Source: Alnus glutinosa (Eukaryota > Streptophyta > Magnoliopsida > Fagales > Betulaceae). From it: a stretch of DNA of 64,000 nucleotides. Every line of letters starts with the position of its first letter. The first letter of the stretch is position 1. The stretch is from assembly GCF_958979055.1 (NCBI RefSeq), contig NC_084889.1, forward strand, positions 5,534,761 to 5,598,760, read 5' to 3'. Of this stretch, positions 49,721 through 61,900 are shown one piece after another. The position numbers and the translations under genes were made by a program. The notes under the pieces are model-generated. The model was not told the DNA's origin, did not search any database, and saw only the letters and a program-made list of their open reading frames with translations.

Positions 49721-50090
49721 GCTTAATGAGTCCTCGTACGGCTCTGCTATGATGCTCACACCATAAGATTCGGTCCATAATATATAGCTAGCTAACTAGG
49801 TTACTTAAAAATGTATACAATATTAATTATTCAGTTATGTATGTTGACCATATATACAATTAGAGTTAATTAATTAGATACTTAATTCATTTATATGATT
49901 ATTTGGAGATGCTACGTCATGATCTCCCTCTCTGACGTACGTGGTACATGACCCCTTCAAAGTATATACACACGCAACAGTTCAGACAAGTTCAAACATC
50001 CATACCACCACGAAACCGGCCATTATATACCAATTCTACACTATCATCACCCACAAGTGGCCAAGTTTTACTATATTTGATCTCTCTTTG

Positions 50091-50129
<39 letters not shown>

Positions 50130-50190
50130 GTTTAATTGATTAATCCCTCTACTCCATTGACTTGCTCTCCTTAAATATTTCTTGTCAGCT

Positions 50191-50199
50191 CTATATAAC
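50191..50199 (+). promoter_or_regulatory. TATA box of the VQ-protein gene
   Basis: CTATATAAC lies about 120 bp before the ATG at 50310. Initiation about 30 bp downstream falls at roughly 50225-50230, on top of the alternative in-frame ATG at 50229, which argues for the 50310 start. Confidence 0.6.
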
Positions 50200-50309
50200 C
50201 TATCCTTATATTAAAAACTAGAACAATAATGCCTTCAAAATTATCACCACGATCATTCCCTCAATATCTTTCCTCTCTCTCTTTCAACTGCCCGGCTTCC
50301 AAATACAGC

Positions 50310-51002
50310 ATGGACTTCTCAGACTTTCCTGCAGGGAAATCGCCGAGAAGAGAGCTCCAAGGCCGCCGCCCCACGCCTCTCAGAGTACACAAAGATTCCC
50401 ACAAGATCAAGAAACCGCCGCTGGCGCCGCAGCAACAGCCATCACATCCACAACCCCATCAGCATCGCCCGCCGGTCATAATCTACACGGTCTCGCCGAA
50501 GATAATTCACACCAGCCCCCGTGAGTTCATGACTCTAGTTCAACGCCTAACCGGCTTGTCATCATCCTCTTCCTCATCAATCGACCCGTCTACCAATATT
50601 AATCCTTCAAACGACTATAAAAGCGGTGCAATATCGCCCGCAGCTCGCTATGCGACGATAGAGAAGGCTAGGTCTCCTGAAGGGAAGAAACTACAGCATG
50701 GCGGCGGCGGCGGTGTGGGAGGGATAGAGATTTCTCATGGGGTTGAGACGATGGGTCAATTTCCGGGGATATTGTCACCGGGGCCAGCTTTACTTCCTCC
50801 AATCCCATCCAACTTTTTCTCTCCCTCGTCTGATCCTGGGCCGCTTAGCAGCTTCTTTCATGATCTAAGCCCTGTGTTTCACGGCAGCAAGAATAATCAT
50901 GTAGAAGGTAGTTTCATGCCTAGCCCTTCAAACTTTATTTACATGACTTCCCCTACTACTCCATCCATAGACTTATTCAACAATTTCTTTGACTATATTT
51001 GA
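50310..51002 (+). CDS. VQ-motif protein, MKS1-like, 230 aa, single exon
   Basis: The VQ signature FMTLVQRLTG is at residues 73-82 and fits FxxxVQxLTG, the helix that docks on the WRKY domain. It is preceded by VIIYTVSPKIIHTSPREF and, further N-terminal, PTPLRVHKDSHKIKKPP, both typical of the MKS1 subgroup. MKS1 is a nuclear substrate of MAP kinase 4 linking it to WRKY33. Here too there are about ten Ser/Thr-Pro sites (KSPRR, VSPK, ISPAA, RSPEG, LSPGP, FSPSS, LSPVF, PSPSN, TSPTTPS), likely kinase targets. There is a His/Gln/Pro-rich stretch, a Ser run (84-90) and a Gly run. An in-frame ATG at 50229 would add 27 residues, but homologues begin near MDFSDF and the TATA position favours 50310. The single exon is normal for the family. 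Confidence 0.93.
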   Translation: MDFSDFPAGKSPRRELQGRRPTPLRVHKDSHKIKKPPLAPQQQPSHPQPHQHRPPVIIYTVSPKIIHTSPREFMTLVQRLTGLSSSSSSSIDPSTNINPSNDYKSGAISPAARYATIEKARSPEGKKLQHGGGGGVGGIEISHGVETMGQFPGILSPGPALLPPIPSNFFSPSSDPGPLSSFFHDLSPVFHGSKNNHVEGSFMPSPSNFIYMTSPTTPSIDLFNNFFDYI

Positions 51003-51661
51003 TTGTCGGTGGGTTTCTTGTTTTTTGTTCTGAGAACGGAGAGAGATATAGCGGTCTTTTTTGGGTTTAATTAGCTTCAATGGTGATCGAAGAGAGATGA
51101 TAGATAGGGTGGACTAAAGTGGATTCCGGTGGCGGCCAGAAATATGTAGTTGCAAACTTCTTAATGACACTGTCTGCTTGTTCTGTTCACGTTTTAATTT
51201 GGTGGGCCATTCATCATAAATATCTCATCATATGATATTCATCCTTCTCTTTTCTTTTCTTTTAGAAAGAATCCTTCTCTTTTCTGGTTCCATTTTCTTG
51301 TCATTTCTAGCTTGTGGCTTGTAATTTGTACCATTCACATTTCTTAATTTCTCTCTTTACATGCTTTCTTTTTTTCCACAAATTTTAGACTTGCCTCCTA
51401 ATTATTTAATTACCATATTGTTAGAAAGTTAATTTAAATGCCACATTTTGATGTGGAAACAGTAATGTTGTTGAGGATGAAATTAATCCAACCTTATTTC
51501 CCAAAAAAAAAAAATCCCCGAAAAACTCATTACTTTTTTCTCTTCTCTCTGCACCATCTCTTTTCGGAGTTTGACCTTGTGGAAGCAAGACATGCTGCCA
51601 ACCACCATGCATTGTTGGAGGAAGGTTGGTATAATGGTATGATATATAGTATATAAAATTA
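51003..51661. other. 3' flank of the VQ gene
   Basis: Presumed 3' UTR (to about 51200) and intergenic DNA. A short direct repeat (ATCCTTCTCTTTTCT-type, about 51240 and 51270) is present. Otherwise nothing recognised. Confidence 0.5.
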
Positions 51662-52298
51662 GGGGAAAATAAACTTTAGCCATCCAAATTATTGCTACTT
51701 TTTTATTTAAGTCACAAAACTTTAAAAACTAGAATATAGATATATCAAACTATCACCAATTGTCAAAAAGACTACTCCATCAACGTTGGATGTTAAAATT
51801 GATTAGAAAAGTGGTCACTTCGGCATGATGTGACCACTTTTCTGTCTTTGTTCTTAAAATACCATATTTTCTTTAAAAAAAAAAAAATCCAAAAAATAAA
51901 GAAAGAAGAAGAAGAAGGAGGTGGCCAAACCATCTCACAACCTCCAATAAAAAAGGAGGGTGGTTCGGCCACCTTCCAAAAATAGAAAATGGGGGTGCTC
52001 AATTAACCGGCCATCCCCACAATTTATTTATATATAATTATAATGGGGGGAATTATATATGGTAGTTTAAAAAATAAAATTAGAGGTATTATGGGAACAA
52101 AGACGGAAAAGTGATTATGTGTGCAAGTCACACGTTGGACACATAATCACTTTTCCATCAATTTTAACGCTTAACACTGATGGAGTGGCTTTTTTAACGG
52201 AAGATGGTAGTTCGACGTATCAAAATGCCATTTTTTTAAGTTTGGTGGCGTAAATGAAAAAGTGGTAGTAGTTCTTGAGAGTAAAGTGTATTTTTCCC
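51662..52298. mobile_element. Foldback element with about 170-bp imperfect TIRs (Mutator-like)
   Basis: The left end GGGGAAAATAAACTTTAGC pairs with the reverse complement of the right end, GGGAAAAATACACTTTACT. Homology runs inward through blocks such as ACTACTCCATCAACGTT versus CCACTCCATCAGTGTT, and TTAAAATTGATTAGAAAAGTG versus the like. The flanking 9-mers ATAAAATTA and ATAAATAAT are only partly alike. The core (51900-51990) is a GC-rich block with GGTGGCC and GGTTCGGCCACC. Same general design as 14427-14950. Confidence 0.65.
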
Positions 52299-52356
52299 AT
52301 AAATAATAATATAGTATAATTCGCAACGAAAAATTTAAAATTACCTCCACTCATAT

Positions 52357-54455
52357 TTGTTTAAGCGAAACAGATAACCTTAGCAACAAATACCTAAATA
52401 AAATTTAAAAGATGTATCTTTTAGCCTATACTTAATAATGCCTTATAGATGGAATCATTGGAATACAAGGAATACTTATTTGGAATAAATTACCGAACAC
52501 CTTAATTTGTGTCTAATTAAACCGTATGTGGCATGTGGGCCACACTTTAATTATTAGGAGATTTCTAACATTCTTTCATTTGGCCGTCATGACACATAAA
52601 TTTCTTATTGTGTTATGTACTTCAATAATGACCATAACTTAATAATTCCAATTTATTCTTGGAATGTTCCACATTACATAAGGAATACTACACATGAATA
52701 ATAGCGTTAAAACGCAAGACTAGTTATATTTGCAAATCTCCAATGTTCTAAACCTGGGTTGCTTTGATATCGACCTAATAGTCGTATTGCCAGTCCAATG
52801 TCAAGTCTAGTATAGATATGTGCATATATTAGACTGCCTACTACAGATGCATATGTAATACTTTTTGTCAGCTCGTGTTCCAATGCATTTCGAGGACATT
52901 GATCTTTACTGAATTTATCCCCTTAATGGTAGCTAGGTGCTACTAAAGGTGCACAATTCTTCATTTTGAATCTTACCAAAACTTTTCAATGTAAGCCATC
53001 TGAGATAGTCTTAATATTCTTTATTTTTCAGTCTATGTGAATTTCTATATCAATGACATAAGATACTTCACCCAAATCCTGAATTTCAAAGTTTCATGAG
53101 AGGAACTGTATGTGGCAAACCCAAATCATTGTTTGCAAGCAAAATATTATCTACATATAGGACTAGAAAAAATAACTTAATTTACTCTCAATAACCTTAA
53201 GGTATATACACTAATCAACAAGGTTCTCAATAAAATCATATGGGATAATAACATTGTAAAATTTTATATATCACTGACAAGATGCTTGTTTTAGCCTATA
53301 AATATATTTTCTTAATTTGCAAGTCTTTTGACTTTTATCATCAAAACCTTCGGACTGTGTCATGTAAACCCCATTTTCAAGATCCACTTTCAAAAAAGTT
53401 GTTTTCATATTTATTTTGATGCAGCTCTATATCAAAATAAGCTACTAATACCATAATTATCCTAAATAAATCTTCTTAGAAACTTGAGAGAATGTTCATG
53501 ATAGTCAACACTTTCCTTTTGAGTAAAATCATTGGCTATAAGTCTAGATTTGTATCGTTTAACTTTACAAGAAGCATCCATTTTAGTTTTGTAAACCCAT
53601 TTGTAGCCTATAGCTACAACTCCTTTTGGTAAGCCAACGAGATCCTAGAACTGATTTTTAACTATGGATTCCATCTCTTCCTTTATGGCATTGAACCATA
53701 ATGTGGATTTATCTCCACTCATGTCTTGTGAAAACGAGCTTGAATCATCCTTAGTTCTGACATCAGACTATTTGAGGTATGTAACATATCACTAAGAATT
53801 GTTAGTCTCCTTATGCTCGAGGATCTTCTTAATCCTACTTCCTTTATATTTTTTGCAAAGTTCGAGAAGGTTCGTCCTTAACCTATTCTTCATGAGTTGG
53901 ATGATATATATGTAACTAATTGTGGTTCAATGCAATCAATTTGACTTTTCCTAAACACAATAAAACGTCATTTATCTGAAGGCGATTCAATCAACTTTTG
54001 TGCTTCCTAAATGTTTTTCCTTTGAGGATAAACAATTCTACTAGGCTTAACATTCTCTAGAAATTTTGTATTTATGGACACAACTACCTGGACATAAAAT
54101 ATTTGTTCAAGCGAAATAACGCATTTTTGCTACGGACTTAAAATATTTGTTCAAGCAAAATAAAGAGCCTCAACAACAAATACCTGAACAAATTTTAGAG
54201 AGAGGGGTGTCTTCTACTTTATGTCTGATAACACATTTTTTTTAGATAGAATACGCATGCTCTTTATTTATTGAGTAGGTCACGAACCCTCAATTAGAAC
54301 TTTACCGTATTTATTTCTCCCATCAAGGAAGAAGAAATAAATTCCAATTATAATTCCACAAATGATTCCTTATTTGGAATAAATTACCAAACAATTTAAT
54401 TTGTGTCTAATTAAACCGTATGTGTCATGTTGGGCCATTATTAGGAGATTTCTAA
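52357..54455 (-). pseudogene. Decayed Ty1/copia retrotransposon with LTR remnants
   Basis: On the minus strand, 53720 down to about 52730 gives broken pieces of copia reverse transcriptase in the right order: a stretch like SFRIIMALVAHFD near 53470, a QWYIKF-like piece near 53260, and a LYVDDILLA-like piece near 53140 in which the catalytic YVDD is altered. Stops and shifts occur throughout. Related direct repeats flank it: 52357-52571 and about 54143-54455, sharing TTGGAATAAATTACC, TTTGTGTCTAATTAAACCGT and TAGGAGATTTCTAA; the right copy has an extra about 100 bp. Minus-strand LTR starts read TGTTAGAAATCTCC in the left copy. The element is dead; no intact gene. Confidence 0.75.
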
Positions 54456-57400
54456 GATGGTATTTTGTCTTTATTTAGGTTATGTTTATATACATTTAAA
54501 AAACTTATGACTTAATGGCCACAATGCATTGGAATGGGAAAATTTTTCGTAAAATACAAAATACTAGACCTACGAATCAGCTTTTTAATGTCACCAAACT
54601 TGCCTTCATCTTATGTTAGAATCAAAAGATACGACAGTTTTACTCTGATTAATCTTTCTGAACTATATTCATAAAACTTGAATTCCTAAACTAGACTTAA
54701 CCCTAACTCAAGTACTACTAAATACAACCCAAAACCCCCATGTTTTGACACTTGAAATTGACAGCACAAATACAAAACTTAACAATAAGAACATAAAGGG
54801 AAAAAGCTCTCAAGAGCGTTTCTTATTGAATAAACTGAATAACAATAAAAATTGGGCGGCGAAACCAACTTTATTGTGCTTAAATAGATTTTAAGACCTC
54901 AACTTTGAAAGTAAAATTATAAAATTATTATCTGTCAAAATTGTCGTAGCGTCACTCGAGCCAACGTTGACACGCGAGGGTCGCACGAAGCTTCTGTCTT
55001 CGCATTCACATTCAACCAAACACAGCTGGAACGGGAAGTGCTTAAATATGTATATATATGTATATATATAGTCATCCGGCTGCTACCTTTGCTCCTTTAG
55101 TTTTACCCACCTTGACTTTAGCTCCAGGTGCCAAATGCATGGACTTTGCAAAGATGTAAATCACTAGTTAATTTCACAAGAAATGTGAAAGATCGATCCA
55201 TTCAATTCTTTCATTTTAGTAAAACAACGTGGCTAGCTTTTTCATGTTGACGACGACAACCTTTTTACTTGCCCAATTACAATCTAGAAGGTAAGGATAA
55301 ATATTGCTCTTAAGTAATCGGGTACGTACGCTGTATGAACACCAGCACTTGGGGGGTTGCAAAGTCAATATATTTAGTATAATAATTAATGCTCAATCAC
55401 TTGTCTTTTTTTATAATTTTCTTTTTTCTAAAGCAACATGGGAGTAGTTAGATATGAACACGTTAATCAGGAAGGAAAAACCAGCTGCCCACTAAAGATC
55501 ATATTGTAATTTAGTTTTTTTTATTTTTTTTCAAAAAAATAAAATTTATTTAATTCGTTCTTTAGAAGTAATCATTGAAAGCAAAAGTTGGATTTTGGTT
55601 GGGACAGGCTGGATTTTATTGTCCAGGCCAGACTTCATAGATTTTCTAGTCATGTTCCTTTTAGAGACACTGCATAGTGCTAAGGCCATGAAGTGAAGAA
55701 TTTCCATTCATTTGTTATCTGTTTTGCTAACCGAGGGTCGTCGTCGTCTTCTTAATTGTTTTTCTGTAAAGTTTATTAACCCTATTAGAATATATACGCA
55801 CAATCTATTTATATGGGCCGCCTCTACTGACCAAAGTGAAAGTGTTTTCATTGTATCTCTTTCTCACGGTGGTGGTTGTCTCCGAGACCATTCTTAAGTA
55901 GCCTCATCAAAATAGTATTTTGGTGAGACAATGTGGTGAAAACATCAAAAAATTATTCATAGCAGTCTCACCAGTTTAACCAAAAAAAATTTGTGAGTGA
56001 AAAGTACTCACCAATTCATTAAAAAAAAATAAAAAAAAAAAATGTCATTTCTTTTTCTTTTTCTTTTCTTTTCTTTTTTTTTATTTCCTTTCTTTCTCAT
56101 ACTAATTAGTCTCAGCACAACACCACTTTTTTCCTTTCTTCCTCCTATTTTCTTCTCCCAACTCTCACGCACAGCATCGCTGTGCTCATCACCACGACAC
56201 TGTCGACCCCACCGTCACTGTTAGAACAAGACAAATATTAAAAAATATGACCGTTAGAAAAATATAAGCATTCAAAAAAGATAAAATAGAGAAATAATAA
56301 AGAAATCTGAAAAAAGTATTATTTAAATAGAATAGTGATAGTGAATAGTTAAAATAGTGAGGCTGTTGAGAGTGCTTTAAAAAAATGGCTAACCAGAATT
56401 TTTTTTTTTAAAAAAAATAATTTTTAACTATTTTGACTAGTAAAATTTGGTAAGATTACTATAAATACTCTTCACTTTAGTGATATTAATCCTCCTTAGT
56501 TGGTCTTGTTGTTTTATTTTGTTATTTTGTTTCTTTTGTTTCTTGTTGTTCGCCACTGACTCAGAAAAATAAATAAATGGGGGTCATCAGCTGTCAAAAT
56601 TACACCATTGGCTTAGCTTTGACTTGCAGCAAAAAGCGACAACCCATCTCATATTGGGGAGAGGCACTCTTCAACAAACAAGCAAATTTAAAGGAGAAGA
56701 AATCTTGTAATAAGATTTGACCTAACATCTATTCCTATCTTGACTTGACCTACAATTGATACCTATCTTACTCCTAAAATAAGTTAAGGCCCAGGTGGGG
56801 TATGCCGTCTGCAAGTTGTCTCCATTCTTTCTTTCTTCCAAGAAAATAGAACGGCAAAAAGAAAGTCTGATTTCTCTTTATCAAAATGCAAGTGCGTGGC
56901 CGTGACTCCTTTGATATTAGAATTCTCTCAAATTATTTGTCTGAATTTAAAAAAAAATTCTACATAGGGCAATGGCATTGGCCCTGCAACTTCTTGACTG
57001 TGATGGTTTTTTGTTTTGGGTTTTTTTTTTTTTTTAAAGACTAAAAGAGTGAAAATGAAGGTTAAGATTCAGTGTTTTGTTAAGTTTTACTAATATTTAC
57101 TTTTCTTGTTTAATGTTGAAATGTCAATCTTTCATTGAAAAAAAAAAAAAAAAAAAACCTCTTACTTTTTGCCACTGGCTTATTAAAGTTATTCATTTAT
57201 GAAAACCACTTATGGAATCCACATGACCAAATAAAAATTAGTCTATCCAACTACTTATCCGGTCAGGTATGTCCTATTAATAGTCTCTCACAATTATTTA
57301 TCTAAATTCTCTCAAATTCGAATAAATAATTTGAAAAAATTCTGATATACTCCTCCGATCCCAAGAACAACAAAAATCATGCGATTGATTGTATGCATCC

Positions 57401-58168
57401 ATAGTTTCTTTTTCAAAATTCATTGAGAAGAATCCAATAAATTCTTGGAATCTAGTTCTGAAAAGATCCAATTAATAGGTTTTAACTTTTGCTTTCTTTA
57501 ATTGTCCTCGAGCATACATTTATCCGGGATTCTATTATTCTATAGGTGGTGCGAAACACGAGAATCTTGTCACGATGAAAATAGTCAAAAGGTAGAAAAC
57601 TTTACCACATGAATTACCAGTTTAACAAAAATTAAAAAGAAAGAATTTAGAAAGCAAGGGCCCATTTTTCGAAATGCTATTGCTCTTGAAAAGTAATATT
57701 TTCTCGAGAAAAAAAAAAAAAGAAAAAAAAAAACATAAAAAGGCTTTCAACTTTTCTTGAAACCTGATAAAATAACCTTTCAGAAATCCTGGATTCTATT
57801 TGCTAAAAAAAGGGCAAAACACATTTGACTTCAACTGTTTCTTGAAAATTGATTCGAAAAAAAACTGAAAACTCTTTTTAAAACCTAAATAAAAAAAAGG
57901 CCCTTAATTAACAAAAACATCAACTATAATCAACAAATTGCAGGAAATTTTCAACCCTAAAAAAGAAAAGAAAGGTAGACACTTGGTAAACTGAAGATTC
58001 TTTAAACTGGTTGATATATATAATTTTAGCGTGTTTGACCTCACATATAATGAAAAGTTTCATAATTTGCTGTAACAAAATGTATGATTTAGGACATAAA
58101 TCTATTTCCAATAACCAAAACAAACAAAGCAAATTAAACTCATTTTTCGCGTGTTCGTTCGTTCCTAA
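54456..58168. other. Gene-free region
   Basis: No gene, tRNA or bounded long repeat recognised. Around 55900-56470 there are partial inverted motifs (GTGAGAC/GTCTCAC, and TGAATAGTTAAAATAGTGAG) suggesting an eroded MITE. Long A or T runs occur at 56025-56041, 57022-57035 and 57139-57157. A pyrimidine-rich stretch lies at 56046-56175. Confidence 0.45.
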
Positions 58169-58550
58169 GAGCATCTCTTGCAATACTAGCTATTTTAACT
58201 ATTTCAAAATACATATTTTTCTATTTTAACTATTAATTTTTCAATACAAACGCTAACAAATTCTTTATTAGACTCTCTACTTTCTTTTAATATTATTTTT
58301 CAATATTTTAAGAACAAAGATAAAAATAAAAATATAGAGAGCACACGACCCGATACCTCTTTCTCCAACAAGAAAAACAATATTTTATTCTTATAGTGTG
58401 CTACAGTAAAAAGCAATATATTGCTATTCACTTTAGCAAAAAATGCATTCTACCTCTTCTGAACCTAATTTATTAGAGATGAAAATTGGGTGAGATTAGC
58501 TAAAAATACCTATTAGGATGGATTTACCTAATCTGTTGTTGGAGATGCTC
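58169..58550. mobile_element. MITE with GAGCATCTC ends, 382 bp
   Basis: The left end is GAGCATCTCTTGCAATAC and the right end in reverse complement is GAGCATCTCCAACAACAG, a terminal motif common in plant MITEs. The interior is AT-rich, with paired TATTTTAACTATT and TACCTATTAGGATGGATTT blocks. No clear target duplication. Confidence 0.6.
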
Positions 58551-58816
58551 TAGGGCCTTATTTATTTGTTTTGCCAGTATGTGTTAGTCAGAAAAATGAG
58601 AACCTTCAAAGCATCTTATCCAAGCCAAAAATTGCCTAAATGACTAGGACACTGGAGGATTTTCTACTTGCCAATTCCTGTTCCATATGCATGTCCCTGT
58701 TCCCTGAAGAGTTCTCAAAATCAGCATTGTCAGGCTAAGTGACTACTTTTTTTTGGCAATCACACCCCACCTCACCTACAAAAATAGAACAAGATAAAAG
58801 AAAAACAAAAGAGACC

Positions 58817-58859
58817 AGGGGAGAGGGGGGAGGGGGAGGGGGAGGGGGAGGAGGAGGAT
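58817..58859 (+). repeat. G-run tract able to form a G-quadruplex
   Basis: GGGGAGAGGGGGGAGGGGGA and its continuation give six G-runs of four or more with 1-3-nt spacers. It lies just beyond the stop of the PHD gene. In the mRNA sense (minus) it is a C/T-rich tract in the likely 3' UTR or flank. Confidence 0.8.
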
Positions 58860-58905
58860 AGAAAGAGAGAAACCCCAAACACTATACAAGTTCTGATGAA
58901 CAAAA

Positions 58906-61900
58906 TCAAAACACTGGAGCGCGGATAGAATATAGTGAGCTAGAACCATAACTACCGCTGTTGCTTAAAGGACGAACAGGAGCCCTCCGATCCCAGGTTT
59001 TGGCACCTGTAAGGTTTTCCTCCACTTCACAGACCGCTGCATTTTTTACACACACAGCTTGCTTTTTCCTAAAAACTCCCCACAAATAAAATTTTGCCTG
59101 AAATCCTACAAAACAATTAATTCAAGAACTAGTTCAACTTTATGCAGAAAAACAAAAAAGAAGATAAAAACTGATGTTCGATAAAATAGAGTCAAGATAG
59201 CTTTTCAAGATTAAAACAAAGACAATAGGGCTCACTCCAATATTTCGGAGGCAGTAATTTAGAAGAGAAAACCAAAAGCTCTGCATTTTGCACCACGGAT
59301 CTCAGGGCAAGGTCTTGGCCAATCATGCTATCCACCAGGATCTGAAAAGCTTTTTCGTCACTGTAACAATGTAACATTACCATCTAGAGGAGCCTGATGG
59401 GAAATATGAGAGGAAGCTGATAAAACATTGACCAAACCATCATCACCTTTCATTTTCCGGAAAGAAATAAAGAGCGATACTCTGATCAGTTGGACCCCTC
59501 TCCCCAAAACCTTTTGGCCACACACCAGACCTACAAAGCAATTCTGCAGAAAGCAAACCTGGTATCAATTTCGCCTCCTCGAAGACTTTAGGGCACGCTA
59601 AGTTAGACAAATGAGCTACAAGGCCAACAGTGCCAAAACGTTTATTGCAGATGGATAAACTTCCCCTGTCAATAAGAAAATCCAGCACACAAGTTTACAG
59701 CCAGCAGCATCACGTGCAAGTATAAACTTGACAATAAATTCAGGGGGAATTGAGTACCTCCAGATACGATCAATGATAGGCTGTGAACGGACATGACATT
59801 TGTGTTCTAAGATGTTGGAAGGGTCCCGCATAGCTATGTGGGAGGTTTTAACAGATTCAGCTTCTACATCAGCATTAGTTTTATCTTTCAGATCCAGTCT
59901 AAGCTTCTGAAGTTTTTCACAATTCTCATCATTACGCATCTCACTGCATCGAAGAGAAGGGGTAACAGATTCAGCCACTTCCTCCAAATTGGCCCCATCT
60001 TTCAGATCCACTCCCGCCTCTTGCCCAAGCTTCTGACCTTCACAATTCTCACCACAGTGCATCTCACACAATTGAAGCGAATGGTTAAGATATCCAACCT
60101 CGTCATTGGAATTGGTGTCATCTGTAAGTACTAGTCTCAAATCCTGTCCAAGCTTCTGATCCTTTTCAAATATCTTACCACAATGTGTCTCATTAAGTTG
60201 AAGGGAAGGCCTATTTTCACATATTTCCATGGTCGCTTTAGCCAAAGAGTCAGTGGTGACCTTTATTTTCTTCTTTTTAACCTTCTTGCTATTCTTCAAT
60301 CTTTGGGAACAAATCTTTTTCTTAAATCCTATTCTAGATTGGGTTGCTTGCACATTTTTTGAATTTATAGGATGACTTATTGCAGAAGGGAGAAAGGTAG
60401 CTTTGTCGATAGTAGATAGCTTTTTTCCAACTTTTGGTTCACAATCCACACAAAACCAAGTAACATATTCATGAAATGTGTTGGGCAGTACATCCAAGCA
60501 ATACCTGGGGAAACAAAAATGAGAAGGCAAGAGTAAAAAACAGCCCATTTCCAGTAGAACAATTATGACCACAATATGAAATGTGTTCCTTCTAACATGC
60601 AATTCAGGCAAAGAAGTTTTTTCATAGCAATTGAAATGAGTTAAACTAATAAAAGAAGAGTAATACTACACATCATCCCTTTGTCCTCCTTTTGTCACCC
60701 CAAAATTGATGTGGCTCTTAAAATTACCATTAGATTTATGATAGATTACCATTGAATTTTGATCCAATGGTGATTTTAAGAGCCACATCAATTTTGGGAG
60801 GATAAAAAGAGGACAAGGGGATGATGTGTAACATTACTCATAAAAGAATGAATTTAAGGAGCGGCACAACTTCAATCTTGGAGTGTCGTTTTAGTTATCC
60901 TTCTGTGTTCCAACAATTAATACCATGGAAATGAAACACTTATATCATGTCCACAGGGCATTCGAATAAACAGCATCCGCACCTCTGTCTACTCGTGTTA
61001 ACATGCCGTAAAGAGGTAGACTCCCAGATAGACTTAGACACACACATTTCCAATGCATACCACCACAAAGACATGTTATAAATAATTCATACCGATGCTC
61101 AGCATAAACCTGACAATTGTCACAGTAGATCAAAGCAACATCCCACCCATTGTCACCACATTTCTGACAAATAGTCACCTGCAACAACAAAACACACATT
61201 TATTGCAGCCTGTTTGTCATATATCTATGAACCGGTAACATATATACATCAACACAGACTTGGTCCCAAAATCCACACCAAAGACATGCATCATTACAAC
61301 CCACCCTAAATATATTGCCTTGTCAAGGATAAGGAAATCTAGAATCAACTACCTTAACAAATGTAAAATCAAGTAGGTACATACATGCTTATGCATGAAT
61401 AACCACAAGAAAACCTCGTAAGAAAATATGATGTGGAAGCAAAGAATAGATGGAGCTTTGCTATATGAATGTCCCAAGGAAGCAAATGTCCTCAATTCCC
61501 CCCGCCCCTCTTTTTCTTTCTAATCTGCTATTTGGAAAGATGAAGTAAACAACAAAATTATAGATTACCTATTCAATCAATAGAGTTTCATATGTTGGAA
61601 GTAAAATACCAACACTTCCATTTCTAATTCATATATTTACAGAAATGTAAAATTTACCCATAAAAAATTGATTTTATTTGATCTTAAACTGGATCAACTT
61701 TGCAACGATTCTAAAGTACTCACCACCATAATGTGCTTCATGATTAACAAAGCAAGCTCCGGCAAGCTCAAAAGAAAAACATCAAAGAGCTACAAAGGGA
61801 TTTCAGCAAAAATGCAGTATTTAGAAACGATTTGACTTCATTAACAAAATATTCAAATAGCGCTCCCAAAGAAGCAAATCTTCTGATAAAACTTCAAGCC

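Noticed and set aside
50229-50309. N-terminal extension of the VQ protein from the upstream ATG
   Set aside because: It lies at the predicted transcription start and homologues begin at the downstream Met.
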